Shown here in pieces: positions 8,115 to 16,124 of a stretch of 64,000 nt of DNA (position 1 is the first letter of the stretch; each line of letters starts with the position of its first letter). Location: contig NZ_FQZY01000005.1 in NCBI RefSeq assembly GCF_900142165.1, positions 62,001 through 126,000 of the forward strand. Reading direction: 5' to 3'. The translations under genes and the position numbers were made by a program. The DNA comes from Hespellia stercorisuis DSM 15480 (GTDB lineage Bacteria; Bacillota; Clostridia; Lachnospirales; Lachnospiraceae). The notes below the pieces were generated by a model. The model saw only the letters and a list, made by a program, of their open reading frames with translations, was not told the origin of the DNA and did not search any database.

Positions 8115-10559
8115 TTATTCGTTTAAAAGTTTCTGTGCATAATACACAGACTGCATTGCATCTTTTCCGTAGAAATCCGCTCCGATCATGTCCGCGTAGT
8201 CCTGATTCAATACTGCTCCGCCGACCATAACCCTGCAGCCCGGTGCTTTCTCTCGCAGCTGGCGGATGGTGTCCTCCATACTCACCACCGTCGTGGTCAT
8301 CAGTGCACTGAGACCGACCAGCTTCACGTCGTTCTCACAGACTGCGTCCACCACATCCTCCGGAGGAACATCTTTTCCGAGATCAATCACCTCAAAACTA
8401 TAGTTTTCCAACAATACCTTCACAATATTCTTTCCAATATCATGAATATCGCCTTTCACGGTAGCCAGCACAATTTTTTCTTTTTTCTCCTCCTGGGTTC
8501 CACTTTTCTGGAGTGCCTCTTTTATGACGGCAAAGGATGCCTTCGCTGCCTCAGCGCTCATCAGCAGCTGGGGCAAAAACACGGTTCCTTTTTCAAACCC
8601 CTTCCCCACCATATCCAATGCCGGGATCAGATACCGGTTGATGATATCCAACGGTTTTTCCTGCTCCAGAAGCATGCAGGTGGTGTGGTGTGCATCCTCC
8701 TTCAGTCCCTTTTCCACCGCCCTTTTCAGGGAGCCGTCCTGACTGCCTGACTGACCGCCTGCAGGATCTGAGGCCGTCTGTGCTGCCGCAGGATTCACGG
8801 ACATCTGCGCAGATGAGGCAGCTGTCGGGCGATTTGCATAGTTGGCAATATAATTTTCACAGTTCGGATCCATATTCATCAGTGCATGAAATGCGTAGTA
8901 GGACTGCATCATGGCGTCGGAGGACGGGTTGATGATTCCCGCGCTCAGCCCCTCATGCATGGCCATCGTATAAAAGTTGGCATTGATGATCGGCCGACTT
9001 GGAAGACCGAAGGAAATGTTGGAGACACCGAGCACCGTGTGGACGCCCAGCTTCTCCCGCACCATTTTCAGCGCCTTCAGGGTCGTGACCGCCCCGGACG
9101 GTTCTGAGCTGATGGTCATACAGAGAACATCGATCACAATGTCTTTTTTGTCGATCCCATAGGCCGCCGCCTCCGCGATGATTTTCTCGGCAACGGCAAG
9201 CCGCCCCTCCGCGGTCTCCGGGATTCCGCTCTCGTCGAGAGTCAGTCCGATCACGACACCTCCGTACTTTTTGATCAGCGGGAAGACTGCATCCATAGAT
9301 TCCTTTTTCCCGCTGACGGAGTTCACCATCGGTTTTCCGTTGTAAATGCGCATGGCCACGTCCATGGCCTTTGTGTCCACTGTGTCGATCTGAAGTGGAA
9401 GATTCGTGACACTCTGGAGCTGTTCTACCACCTCTCGCATCATGGCGACCTCATCGATGTCCGGCAGTCCAACATTGACATCCAGAATATGGGCCCCCTT
9501 CTCCTGCTGTGTAATTCCCTCCTTTAGGATGTAATCCAGATTATGTTCTTTGAGGGCTGCCTTAAATTTGCTTTTTCCTGTCGGGTTGATTCGCTCGCCA
9601 ATGATCTTTGAGCCGATTCCAAGTTCTACCGAGCATCCATAGGAGGAGACGATGGTTCGGTTCTTTTTCGTCTGCGCTCTCAGAGTACGTCCGTCACATT
9701 CTGCAATCATATGCCGGATGTGCTCCGGTGTCGTGCCGCAGCACCCGCCGATCACAGCCGCACCTCGTCCGACTACCTTCTGCATCGTCTCTGCAAATTC
9801 CTGTGGCAGGACATCATAACAGGTCTCCCCGTCGCGCTGCACCGGAAGACCTGCGTTCGGCTTCACAATGACAGGAATCGATGCATACTCCATAATAGAG
9901 TCCAGTATCGGAAGCATCTGCTCCGGGCCCAGTCCGCAGTTGATTCCCAGCGCATCTACGCGAAGACCTTCCAGCAGTGCCACCACCGAAGGAACATCCG
10001 CCCCTGTCAGGAGCTTTCCCCGTTCGTCAAAGATCATGGTGACAAATACCGGAAGGCTCGTCTGCTCCTTCGCAGCGAGAACTGCCGCCTTCACCTCGTA
10101 GGTGTCACTCATGGTCTCGATGTGAATCAGATCGGCACCGCTCTCCTCCCCATAGCGCATCACTTCCGCGAACGCCTGGTAAGCATCCTCAAAAGCCAGA
10201 TCCCCCATGGGCTTCAGAAGTTTTCCGGTGGGTCCCACATCCAGTGCAACATAGGTCTCTCTGTCTCCTGTGACTCCAAGTTTTGCTCCTTCTTTTGCAT
10301 GACGCACCGCCTGTTTGACGATTTTCTCCAGACTCAGTCCCTCCTCCTGGAACTTCAGCGCATTGGCGCCGAAAGTATTCGTCAGAACAATATCACTTCC
10401 CGCAGCATAATACTGCCGGTGTATATCGACAATCTCTTCTTCGTGGGTCAGATTCCATGTCTCCGGAAGTTCCCCCGGATTCAATCCCTTCGCCTGAAGC
10501 TGGGTCCCCATTCCACCGTCAAAGAAGAGTAATTCTTTTCCTAATTTATCTAAAATCAT
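8115..10559 (-). CDS. metH: methionine synthase, B12-dependent, without activation domain
   Basis: Transfers methyl from 5-methyl-tetrahydrofolate to homocysteine through cobalamin. Domains in order: homocysteine-binding barrel (FFDGGMGTQLQ at the start; zinc cysteines in GINCG near 206 and GGCCGT near 274), pterin-binding barrel (GERINPTGKSKFK near 325, DVNVGLPD), cobalamin cap and Rossmann domain with GDIHDIGKN (about 689-697) carrying the B12-ligating His. At 814 aa it stops after the B12 domain; the reactivation domain of the 1,200-aa E. coli type is absent and is supplied by the adjacent gene. A Ser/Ala/Gly/Gln-rich linker near residues 580-610 separates the pterin and B12 halves. Its ATG overlaps the previous stop (ATGA). 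Confidence 0.96.
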   Translation of the reverse strand: MILDKLGKELLFFDGGMGTQLQAKGLNPGELPETWNLTHEEEIVDIHRQYYAAGSDIVLTNTFGANALKFQEEGLSLEKIVKQAVRHAKEGAKLGVTGDRETYVALDVGPTGKLLKPMGDLAFEDAYQAFAEVMRYGEESGADLIHIETMSDTYEVKAAVLAAKEQTSLPVFVTMIFDERGKLLTGADVPSVVALLEGLRVDALGINCGLGPEQMLPILDSIMEYASIPVIVKPNAGLPVQRDGETCYDVLPQEFAETMQKVVGRGAAVIGGCCGTTPEHIRHMIAECDGRTLRAQTKKNRTIVSSYGCSVELGIGSKIIGERINPTGKSKFKAALKEHNLDYILKEGITQQEKGAHILDVNVGLPDIDEVAMMREVVEQLQSVTNLPLQIDTVDTKAMDVAMRIYNGKPMVNSVSGKKESMDAVFPLIKKYGGVVIGLTLDESGIPETAEGRLAVAEKIIAEAAAYGIDKKDIVIDVLCMTISSEPSGAVTTLKALKMVREKLGVHTVLGVSNISFGLPSRPIINANFYTMAMHEGLSAGIINPSSDAMMQSYYAFHALMNMDPNCENYIANYANRPTAASSAQMSVNPAAAQTASDPAGGQSGSQDGSLKRAVEKGLKEDAHHTTCMLLEQEKPLDIINRYLIPALDMVGKGFEKGTVFLPQLLMSAEAAKASFAVIKEALQKSGTQEEKKEKIVLATVKGDIHDIGKNIVKVLLENYSFEVIDLGKDVPPEDVVDAVCENDVKLVGLSALMTTTVVSMEDTIRQLREKAPGCRVMVGGAVLNQDYADMIGADFYGKDAMQSVYYAQKLLNE

Positions 10560-11206
10560 ACCGTATCCCTTCTATATATACAATCTTTCTTCCCGCAGAC
10601 TTCGCATCCCTTCTTATGACAGTTCTCCTGCGTGCTGCTGACACCGATCAGTGCCGTCACTGACTTTGTTGGAGACATCATAAAGCTGTCTGTCATGGTA
10701 AGACCGATTTTTTTTGCACAGTCCAGCATCTGCATCAGCGGTCTCTGATAGTGAATATCAAAATCCCCGTAGCCCGGGCTGAATCTCGGTCGAATATATT
10801 CACCCTCCCGTTCCAGGCTGACCCTGATTTCTTCCTGGCACTCATCACAGTATTCCTCCAGCATCGCCGCTGCAGCTGCCTGCAGTACGACTACCTCCGC
10901 CATGCTCATCAGAGCCTTCCGCGTGAGCAGACGATCCACCTCCGCCCCCAGTGTGGCTCCGAAAAGCACCACTCTGTGACAGCCCTTCAAGTTCTTGGAA
11001 AGGTTCCTGCTCTCAAGGTGTACCGTTCCTATTTTATAGTAATTTTCATCCGTCTCGTGCAAATCAAAGATGCGATAGATTGATTTACAATTCGCCACCG
11101 ATTCCAGATTCCGGAAAGAATCTGAAATCATGGCGATCGTCGTCGAATCTACCGCATGGTTTCCATACCCAAGATAACGAATGGTCTCTTTTGTTCTGTT
11201 ATCCAT
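10556..11206 (-). CDS. MetH activation-domain protein (separate subunit)
   Basis: A 216-aa protein resembling the C-terminal S-adenosylmethionine-binding reactivation domain of methionine synthase. RFSPGYGDFDIHYQ near residue 140 corresponds to the RxxxGYxxxPD SAM-binding region. The C-terminus carries a cysteine cluster (CHKKGCEVCGKKDC, about residues 198-211), a possible metal site. The 3' end overlaps metH by 4 bp (ATGA), implying translational coupling, and metF is 15 bp upstream. Function as reductive reactivation of cob(II)alamin MetH is inferred from the domain and from known split MetH systems such as that of Thermotoga. Confidence 0.85.
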   Translation of the reverse strand: MDNRTKETIRYLGYGNHAVDSTTIAMISDSFRNLESVANCKSIYRIFDLHETDENYYKIGTVHLESRNLSKNLKGCHRVVLFGATLGAEVDRLLTRKALMSMAEVVVLQAAAAAMLEEYCDECQEEIRVSLEREGEYIRPRFSPGYGDFDIHYQRPLMQMLDCAKKIGLTMTDSFMMSPTKSVTALIGVSSTQENCHKKGCEVCGKKDCIYRRDTV

Positions 11207-11221
11207 GGTGAAGCTGTTCTC

Positions 11222-12091
11222 CTACTCTTTTATGATATCTGACAAATTGGAAATAATAGCCGCAGCCACCTCCGGTTTGTTCATGGAATATACGTGAATG
11301 TTCTTGATACCGTTGGCGATCAGATCAATGATCTGGTCTGTGGCATAAGCAATTCCGGCCTGCCTCATAGCTGCCGGATTCTCTCCGAATGTATCAATTA
11401 TCGCACGGAATCTCGCCGGAAGAATGGTTCCCGACATCTGCACGATTCGTGCCATCTGGTTTCCGTTGGTCACCGGCATGATTCCCGGAATCACAGGTAC
11501 TGTAATCCCTTTTTCTCGGATACGGTAAAGGAAATTATAGTGAATGTTATTATCAAAAAACATCTGCGTTGTCAAAAAGTCTACTCCACAGTCCACTTTA
11601 TGCTTCAAATGAAGAATGTCTTCCTCCTTATGCTCTGCCTCTACATGTCCTTCCGGATAGCAGGCTGCACCAATACAGAAATCTCCGCTTTTTTTGACTT
11701 CCTCCACCAATTCCGACGCATAATGGAACCGATCCTCGCTGGGAAACGCCATTTCCTCCACGATATCTCCCCGCAGTGCCAGAACATTCTCAATTCCAGC
11801 ATCTCGAAGCTGGCCGATTACCTTGCGCACCTCTTCCTTTGTGGAAGAAGCACAGGTCAGGTGTGCCAGCGCCTCCACATTACATTCTTCCTTGATCTGG
11901 GATGCAATCTTCACAGTGTTCTTGCTTGTCCCGCCGCCAGCGCCGTAAGTGACGCTCATATAAGATGGATGCAGGCCCGCAATCTTTTTTGCCGCCCCCA
12001 TGACCTTATCAAAATCTTCGCTCTTCTTCGGTGGAAATACTTCAAATGAAATGTGGACTTTTCCATCGTTTAACTTTTCAATAATCTTCAT
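11222..12091 (-). CDS. metF: 5,10-methylenetetrahydrofolate reductase
   Basis: Reduces methylene-tetrahydrofolate to the methyl donor used by MetH. The 289-aa length is normal for the FAD TIM-barrel family. HISFEVFPPKK at the N-terminus carries the catalytic Glu; MSVTYGAGGGTSKNT near residue 50, ALRGD near 105 and TTQMFFDN near 175 are conserved folate and FAD contacts. First gene of the metF-activation-metH run, so the three proteins form one methyl-transfer unit. The start follows AGGAG by about 12 bp. Confidence 0.96.
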   Translation of the reverse strand: MKIIEKLNDGKVHISFEVFPPKKSEDFDKVMGAAKKIAGLHPSYMSVTYGAGGGTSKNTVKIASQIKEECNVEALAHLTCASSTKEEVRKVIGQLRDAGIENVLALRGDIVEEMAFPSEDRFHYASELVEEVKKSGDFCIGAACYPEGHVEAEHKEEDILHLKHKVDCGVDFLTTQMFFDNNIHYNFLYRIREKGITVPVIPGIMPVTNGNQMARIVQMSGTILPARFRAIIDTFGENPAAMRQAGIAYATDQIIDLIANGIKNIHVYSMNKPEVAAAIISNLSDIIKE

Positions 12092-12162
12092 ATGTTTCTT
12101 ACTGCTCCTATACTTCCTGTACTTCTTATGTCTTTATCTTTTGCTATATTCTTATGCAGAGT

Positions 12163-12189
12163 CAAAGCGGATATTCATAGTCCGCTTTG
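12163..12189 (-). terminator. hairpin after glgA, possible terminator
   Basis: Perfect 9-bp stem CAAAGCGGA/TCCGCTTTG with a 9-nt loop, 14 bp past the glgA stop. There is no clean T-run on the minus strand, so termination efficiency is doubtful. Confidence 0.5.
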
Positions 12190-12202
12190 TTTCCTGATAT
12201 GG

Positions 12203-13645
12203 TTACCCAATCAGCCCTTTATATAATTCTTCGTATTGTTTTGCGGAATTTCCCCATGAGAAGTCCTGATTCATGGCTCTCTCCACAATCTTGTTCCAAT
12301 CCCGTTTCTTGTCATAATATATGTGTTCTGCGTAACGGATCGTAGTCAGCATCTCATGTGCATTATAATTCTTAAAGCTGAATCCCGTGCCGGTCTTCTC
12401 AAACTCGTTGTACGATTCCACGGTATCCTTCAGCCCACCGGTTTCACGCACGATAGGCAGTGTTCCGTAGCGAAGGCTCATGAGCTGGCTCAGACCGCAT
12501 GGTTCAAACAGTGACGGCATGAGGAATGCATCACTTGATGCATAGATCTTATGGGACATCGGCTCTGAATAGTAGATATTGGCAGAGACTTTCCCTGCGT
12601 ATTTCCACGCAAAGTGACGGAACATGTTCTCATACTGCTCTGTTCCTGTTCCAAGTGCAACGATCTGGATTGCATCCTGACACAATTCATCCATTACATA
12701 CGCAATCAGGTCAAATCCCTTCTGATCTGTCAGTCTGGATACGATACCGATCATCATCGCCTTCGGATCCTCGGCAAGACCAAGTTCTTTCTGCAGTGCG
12801 AGTTTGTTCTTTACTTTGTTTCTTCTGAAATCATCCACTGTAAAGTTCTTAAAGATCCTGTCATCTGAGGCTGGATTATAATCTTCGTAATCCAGTCCAT
12901 TGACGATTCCGACCAGATCATTGGATCTGGCATACATCAGTCCCTCCAGTTTCTCACCGTAGAAGGAAGTCTTGATCTCCTCCGCGTAGGAGTGACTTAC
13001 CGTTGTCACCTTGTCCGCATATACGATACCACCCTTGAGCATGTTGGCATCCTTGTATGCCTCCAGCTTATCCGGTACGAAATAGTAATCTGGAAGTCCT
13101 GTGATACGCTGCACCTCTTTTGTGTCCCAGCAGCCCTGGAATTTCAGATTATGTATGGTCATGACTGTCTTAATGTCACGATAAAATTCGCCGCCATAGC
13201 GGAAATTGTCAAGATAAATCGGAACCAGTCCGGTCTGCCAGTCATGGCAGTGAATCAGATCCGGTCTGAAGTCGATGACCGGAAGGATACTCAGCGCTGC
13301 CTTTGAGAAAAACGCAAACTTGGCAATATCCCGATACACCTCTCCATATGGAGTCATACCTCCGAAATAATACTCATTATCAATAAAGTAGAACGTGATC
13401 CCGTCCAGTACATACTTCATAATTCCAACATACTGGCTTTCCCCGGCAATGTCCATGTAGAAGTGATCCACATATTCCATCTGATTTTTCCACTCATCTT
13501 TTATACATGTATATTTGGGTATAATTACCCGAACATCATAACTCTCATGGTCGAAATATTTCGGCAGGGAGCCAACTACATCGGCCAGGCCGCCAGTTTT
13601 AATAAATGGTACTGATTCCGAAGCTACAAACAATATTTTTTTCAT
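12203..13645 (-). CDS. glgA: glycogen synthase (ADP-glucose type)
   Basis: Extends alpha-1,4-glucan from ADP-glucose; cytosolic, glycosyltransferase family 5. The 480-aa length fits. The substrate loop ESVPFIKTGGLADVVGSLPK is at residues 10-29, HDWQTGLVP near 135, and the catalytic E-x7-E region appears as SLFEPCGLSQLMSL near 385. ATG 13645 is preceded by GGAGGG. It has a weak promoter in the 67-bp gap after spo0A. No other glycogen gene is in the window. Confidence 0.95.
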   Translation of the reverse strand: MKKILFVASESVPFIKTGGLADVVGSLPKYFDHESYDVRVIIPKYTCIKDEWKNQMEYVDHFYMDIAGESQYVGIMKYVLDGITFYFIDNEYYFGGMTPYGEVYRDIAKFAFFSKAALSILPVIDFRPDLIHCHDWQTGLVPIYLDNFRYGGEFYRDIKTVMTIHNLKFQGCWDTKEVQRITGLPDYYFVPDKLEAYKDANMLKGGIVYADKVTTVSHSYAEEIKTSFYGEKLEGLMYARSNDLVGIVNGLDYEDYNPASDDRIFKNFTVDDFRRNKVKNKLALQKELGLAEDPKAMMIGIVSRLTDQKGFDLIAYVMDELCQDAIQIVALGTGTEQYENMFRHFAWKYAGKVSANIYYSEPMSHKIYASSDAFLMPSLFEPCGLSQLMSLRYGTLPIVRETGGLKDTVESYNEFEKTGTGFSFKNYNAHEMLTTIRYAEHIYYDKKRDWNKIVERAMNQDFSWGNSAKQYEELYKGLIG

Positions 13646-13680
13646 AATTCACCCTCCATGATTTTTCAAACCTTTTATCT

Positions 13681-13709
13681 ATTATAGCGTATTTTTCTTT
13701 CTTTGAAAA
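13681..13709 (-). promoter_or_regulatory. candidate glgA promoter
   Basis: TATAAT (13681-13686) with a weak -35 TTTTCA (13704-13709), 17-bp spacer, minus strand, directly after the spo0A stop. Confidence 0.45.
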
Positions 13710-13712
13710 GAA

Positions 13713-14501
13713 TTATCTGTGTTTATATTCCAATTGAATTGTATCGGCAATCAGAGCAATAAACTCCGAATTTGTCGGCTTTCCTTTTCCGGTACTCACC
13801 GTATATCCGAACAGTTCATCCAGTGTGTCCAGCTTGCCTCTGCTCCATGCTACCTCGATTGCATGACGGATTGCCCGCTCTACACGACTGGAGGTCGTCT
13901 GATGTTTTTTCGCCACCGTCGGATACAGTACCTTCGTGATGGCATTCAGAACATCCATGTCATCCACCGCCATCATAATGGCATCCCGCAGATAATGATA
14001 TCCTTTTATGTGTGCCGGTATCCCGATTTCGTGCAGCATATTGGTCACACGATTCTCGAGATCTTCTTCTCTGATATGTGTCTTACCCGGAAAACTTTCC
14101 TTTTTTCTAATATGAGAGTGGAACATTTTATCTACACTCTTAATGCGATTTAGTACCATTTCATTGTTGAATGGCTTCATGATATAGTAATCTGCACCTT
14201 GATTGAAGGCATCTTCTGTAATACTTTCCTGCCCTACTGCTGTAACCACGATAAAGCTTGGATGTTTGGTCATCGTTGTATCTTTGTTTACCTGTTCCAT
14301 AACCGTCAGCCCGTCCATCTTTGGCATGATAAGATCCAAAAGAACGACATCCGGCTCCTTGTTTTTGATAATCTGATACACGTCTTCCCCATTCTTCGCT
14401 TTTCCAACGACGTTAAGATCCTTGTCTGCGCTGATGATTTCGTCAAGCATATCCAATATTCGCTCATTATCATCAGCGATGGCTACATCTAAATGTCCCA
14501 T
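13713..14501 (-). CDS. spo0A: sporulation master regulator Spo0A
   Basis: Phosphorylated response regulator that starts sporulation by binding 0A boxes. The receiver domain starts with [16 protein letters not shown] (acidic pocket) and has [14 protein letters not shown] around the phospho-acceptor Asp. The C-terminal DNA-binding domain has [20 protein letters not shown], the recognition helix region. I chose ATG 14501 (262 aa, usual length) because AAGGAGAG lies 7 bp upstream; the longer reading frame from 14531 includes this Shine-Dalgarno. Located immediately after spoIVB, the order seen in Bacillus and Clostridia. Confidence 0.97.
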   Translation of the reverse strand: MGHLDVAIADDNERILDMLDEIISADKDLNVVGKAKNGEDVYQIIKNKEPDVVLLDLIMPKMDGLTVMEQVNKDTTMTKHPSFIVVTAVGQESITEDAFNQGADYYIMKPFNNEMVLNRIKSVDKMFHSHIRKKESFPGKTHIREEDLENRVTNMLHEIGIPAHIKGYHYLRDAIMMAVDDMDVLNAITKVLYPTVAKKHQTTSSRVERAIRHAIEVAWSRGKLDTLDELFGYTVSTGKGKPTNSEFIALIADTIQLEYKHR

Positions 14502-14549
14502 AATAACTCTCCTTTTTTCACACCTCGTCAAGGAAACGCCACGTCAACC

Positions 14550-14605
14550 ATTATAGGGACTAAGGTTTGTAAAATGCAAGAATAATTTGTCGCAATAATT
14601 CGACA
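14550..14605 (-). promoter_or_regulatory. spo0A promoter with two 0A-box-like sites
   Basis: TATAAT (14550-14555) and TTGCAT (14574-14579) with an 18-bp spacer on the minus strand. Just upstream are a perfect 0A box TGTCGAA (minus strand, 14599-14605) and an inverted one-mismatch copy TGTCGCA (plus strand, 14588-14594). The arrangement suggests autoregulation by Spo0A. Confidence 0.6.
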
Positions 14606-14613
14606 TTCTTCAC

Positions 14614-15678
14614 TTATTGTAAGTTTTCTATCATATTTCCAATAAAAATGCCGTATCCTTTTGCCGGATTTCTGACAAATACATGTGTCACTGCTCCAAT
14701 CAGCCTGTCATTCTGCACGATCGGACTGCCGCTCATCCCCTGCACGATTCCTCCCGTGATGTCCAGAAGCTTCTGATCCGTCACCTCAATCACCAGCCCT
14801 TTGTTGACCTCCTTTTCCGTATAATCTATATCAATGATCTGAATTTCATAGGGCTCTACCTCTCCATCTACACTGCAGTAGATCTGTGCCGGTCCGATTT
14901 CAATGTCCGACTTTTCCCCCACCTGTACCGGGATCTGCTCTGCGAACAGTTCGTCGATTTTCTCAATCGATCCATAAATTCCCGTTTCCGTATTATCTGT
15001 AACGGTCCCCAGTTTATTAAAGTTATTATAGACAATGATTCCCTCCATGTTGCCCGGTATTCCAAACTTTCCTTTCGTGATGGCCCGCACGCTGGTCTGG
15101 TAGACGGTTCCATCCTCAATCTGCAGGAGCCCTCCCGTATCGGTATCATGGATTCCATGCCCGAGTGCTCCAAACCGGCTCTTCTCATCCAGAAATGTGA
15201 TGGTGCCAAGCCCCTGCACATTGTCTCTCACCCAGATTCCAAGCTTGTAATCTCCTGCGACCGATTCCACCGGTTCGATCTCCACCGCCAATTCCTGATC
15301 TGCTCTCCGGATTTCAAGTTCTACCTTCTCTGCGCCCAGATCCTTCAGAAGCGTGACGAGTTTCTTTTTACTCTGAACCGGAACGCCGTTGAACGCTGTA
15401 ATGTAGTCCCCCGGCTGCACAGCCTTCTTCGCAGGGCTGTACTCTTTTCCGTCGTCGGATTTAATCTTGTCCGTATCGATCACCATCACACCGTCCGTTT
15501 CCATGTAGATGCCGATCGGCATTCCGCCCAGCAGCACGACATCATCACTGATATGCGTTGTTCCGGCCTCCAGCCGCTCACTGACTTCCCGGTAATACCA
15601 TCCATAATAACCAAGCGTGACCGCTGTGGTCATCGCTGCAATCAGAATCAGAATCCTCCGATACCATAATTTTCTCAT
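14614..15678 (-). CDS. spoIVB: SpoIVB peptidase
   Basis: Serine protease of the forespore that is secreted into the intermembrane space and triggers pro-sigma-K processing in characterised sporeformers. One N-terminal membrane anchor (about residues 9-26), a PDZ domain (about 75-145, AVQPGDYITAFNGVPV), then the S55 peptidase domain: GALGHGIHD supplies the His, GIVQGMSGSPIVQ the catalytic Ser. 354 aa, slightly shorter than the Bacillus protein. Its 5' region is the structured repeat array, and spo0A follows 112 bp downstream. Confidence 0.96.
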   Translation of the reverse strand: MRKLWYRRILILIAAMTTAVTLGYYGWYYREVSERLEAGTTHISDDVVLLGGMPIGIYMETDGVMVIDTDKIKSDDGKEYSPAKKAVQPGDYITAFNGVPVQSKKKLVTLLKDLGAEKVELEIRRADQELAVEIEPVESVAGDYKLGIWVRDNVQGLGTITFLDEKSRFGALGHGIHDTDTGGLLQIEDGTVYQTSVRAITKGKFGIPGNMEGIIVYNNFNKLGTVTDNTETGIYGSIEKIDELFAEQIPVQVGEKSDIEIGPAQIYCSVDGEVEPYEIQIIDIDYTEKEVNKGLVIEVTDQKLLDITGGIVQGMSGSPIVQNDRLIGAVTHVFVRNPAKGYGIFIGNMIENLQ

Positions 15679-15737
15679 CTTATCACGCCCTTATCCCAGT
15701 CTTCTTCCCGAAATATCTGCAATTTAAGACTCGATTT

Positions 15738-16074
15738 CACCATCTCGCAACTTTCGTTGCTCGATGATGGACATTCGCCCTGTGAAATTCGTGCAAGCAC
15801 GATTTCACCCGGCTCATTGTCAGCAATTGCTCAGGTATCCCTTCGCAATTCTGTGCTGCTCCACCATCTCGCAACTTCCGTTGCTCGATGATGGACATTC
15901 GCCCTGCGAAATTCGTGCAAGCACGATTTCACCCGGCTCATTGTCAGCAATTGCTCAGGTACCCCTTCGCAATTCTGTGCTGCTCCACCATCTCGCAACT
16001 TCCGTTGCTCGATGATGGACATTCGCCCTGCGAAATTCGTGCAAGCACGATTTCGCCCGGCTCATTGTCAGCAC
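15738..16074 (-). repeat. three tandem copies of a 124-bp structured repeat
   Basis: Copies at 15738-15825, 15853-15949 and 15977-16074, exact period 124 bp, fill most of the 446-bp gap between recN and spoIVB. On the minus strand each unit folds as P1 (GUGCUG/CAGCAC), P2 (GCGAAAU-CGUGC/GCACG-A-AUUUCGC, 2-nt loop, conserved bulged A) and P3 (CCAUC-AUC-GA-GCAAC / GUUGC-GA-GAUGG), a kink-turn pattern capped by GAAA or GGAA, both GNRA tetraloops. Units are joined by an AAUUGC/GCAAUU hairpin. The copy nearest spoIVB has lost its P1 3' strand. The remainder of the gap (15679-15737) holds only the spoIVB leader. Confidence 0.85.
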
Positions 16075-16107
16075 AAAAAAAGCAGATACTCTAAGATATC
16101 TGCTTTT
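16075..16107 (-). terminator. intrinsic terminator of recN
   Basis: Perfect 11-bp stem AAAAGCAGATA/TATCTGCTTTT (16078-16088, 16097-16107), 8-nt loop, followed on the minus strand by a T-run that ends exactly where the repeat array begins. Confidence 0.9.
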
Positions 16108-16124
16108 AGTATATGGATTCCTGG

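Noticed and set aside
15738-16074. CRISPR array with long repeats
   Set aside because: The repeat period is filled with near-identical sequence; there are no variable spacers and no cas genes.
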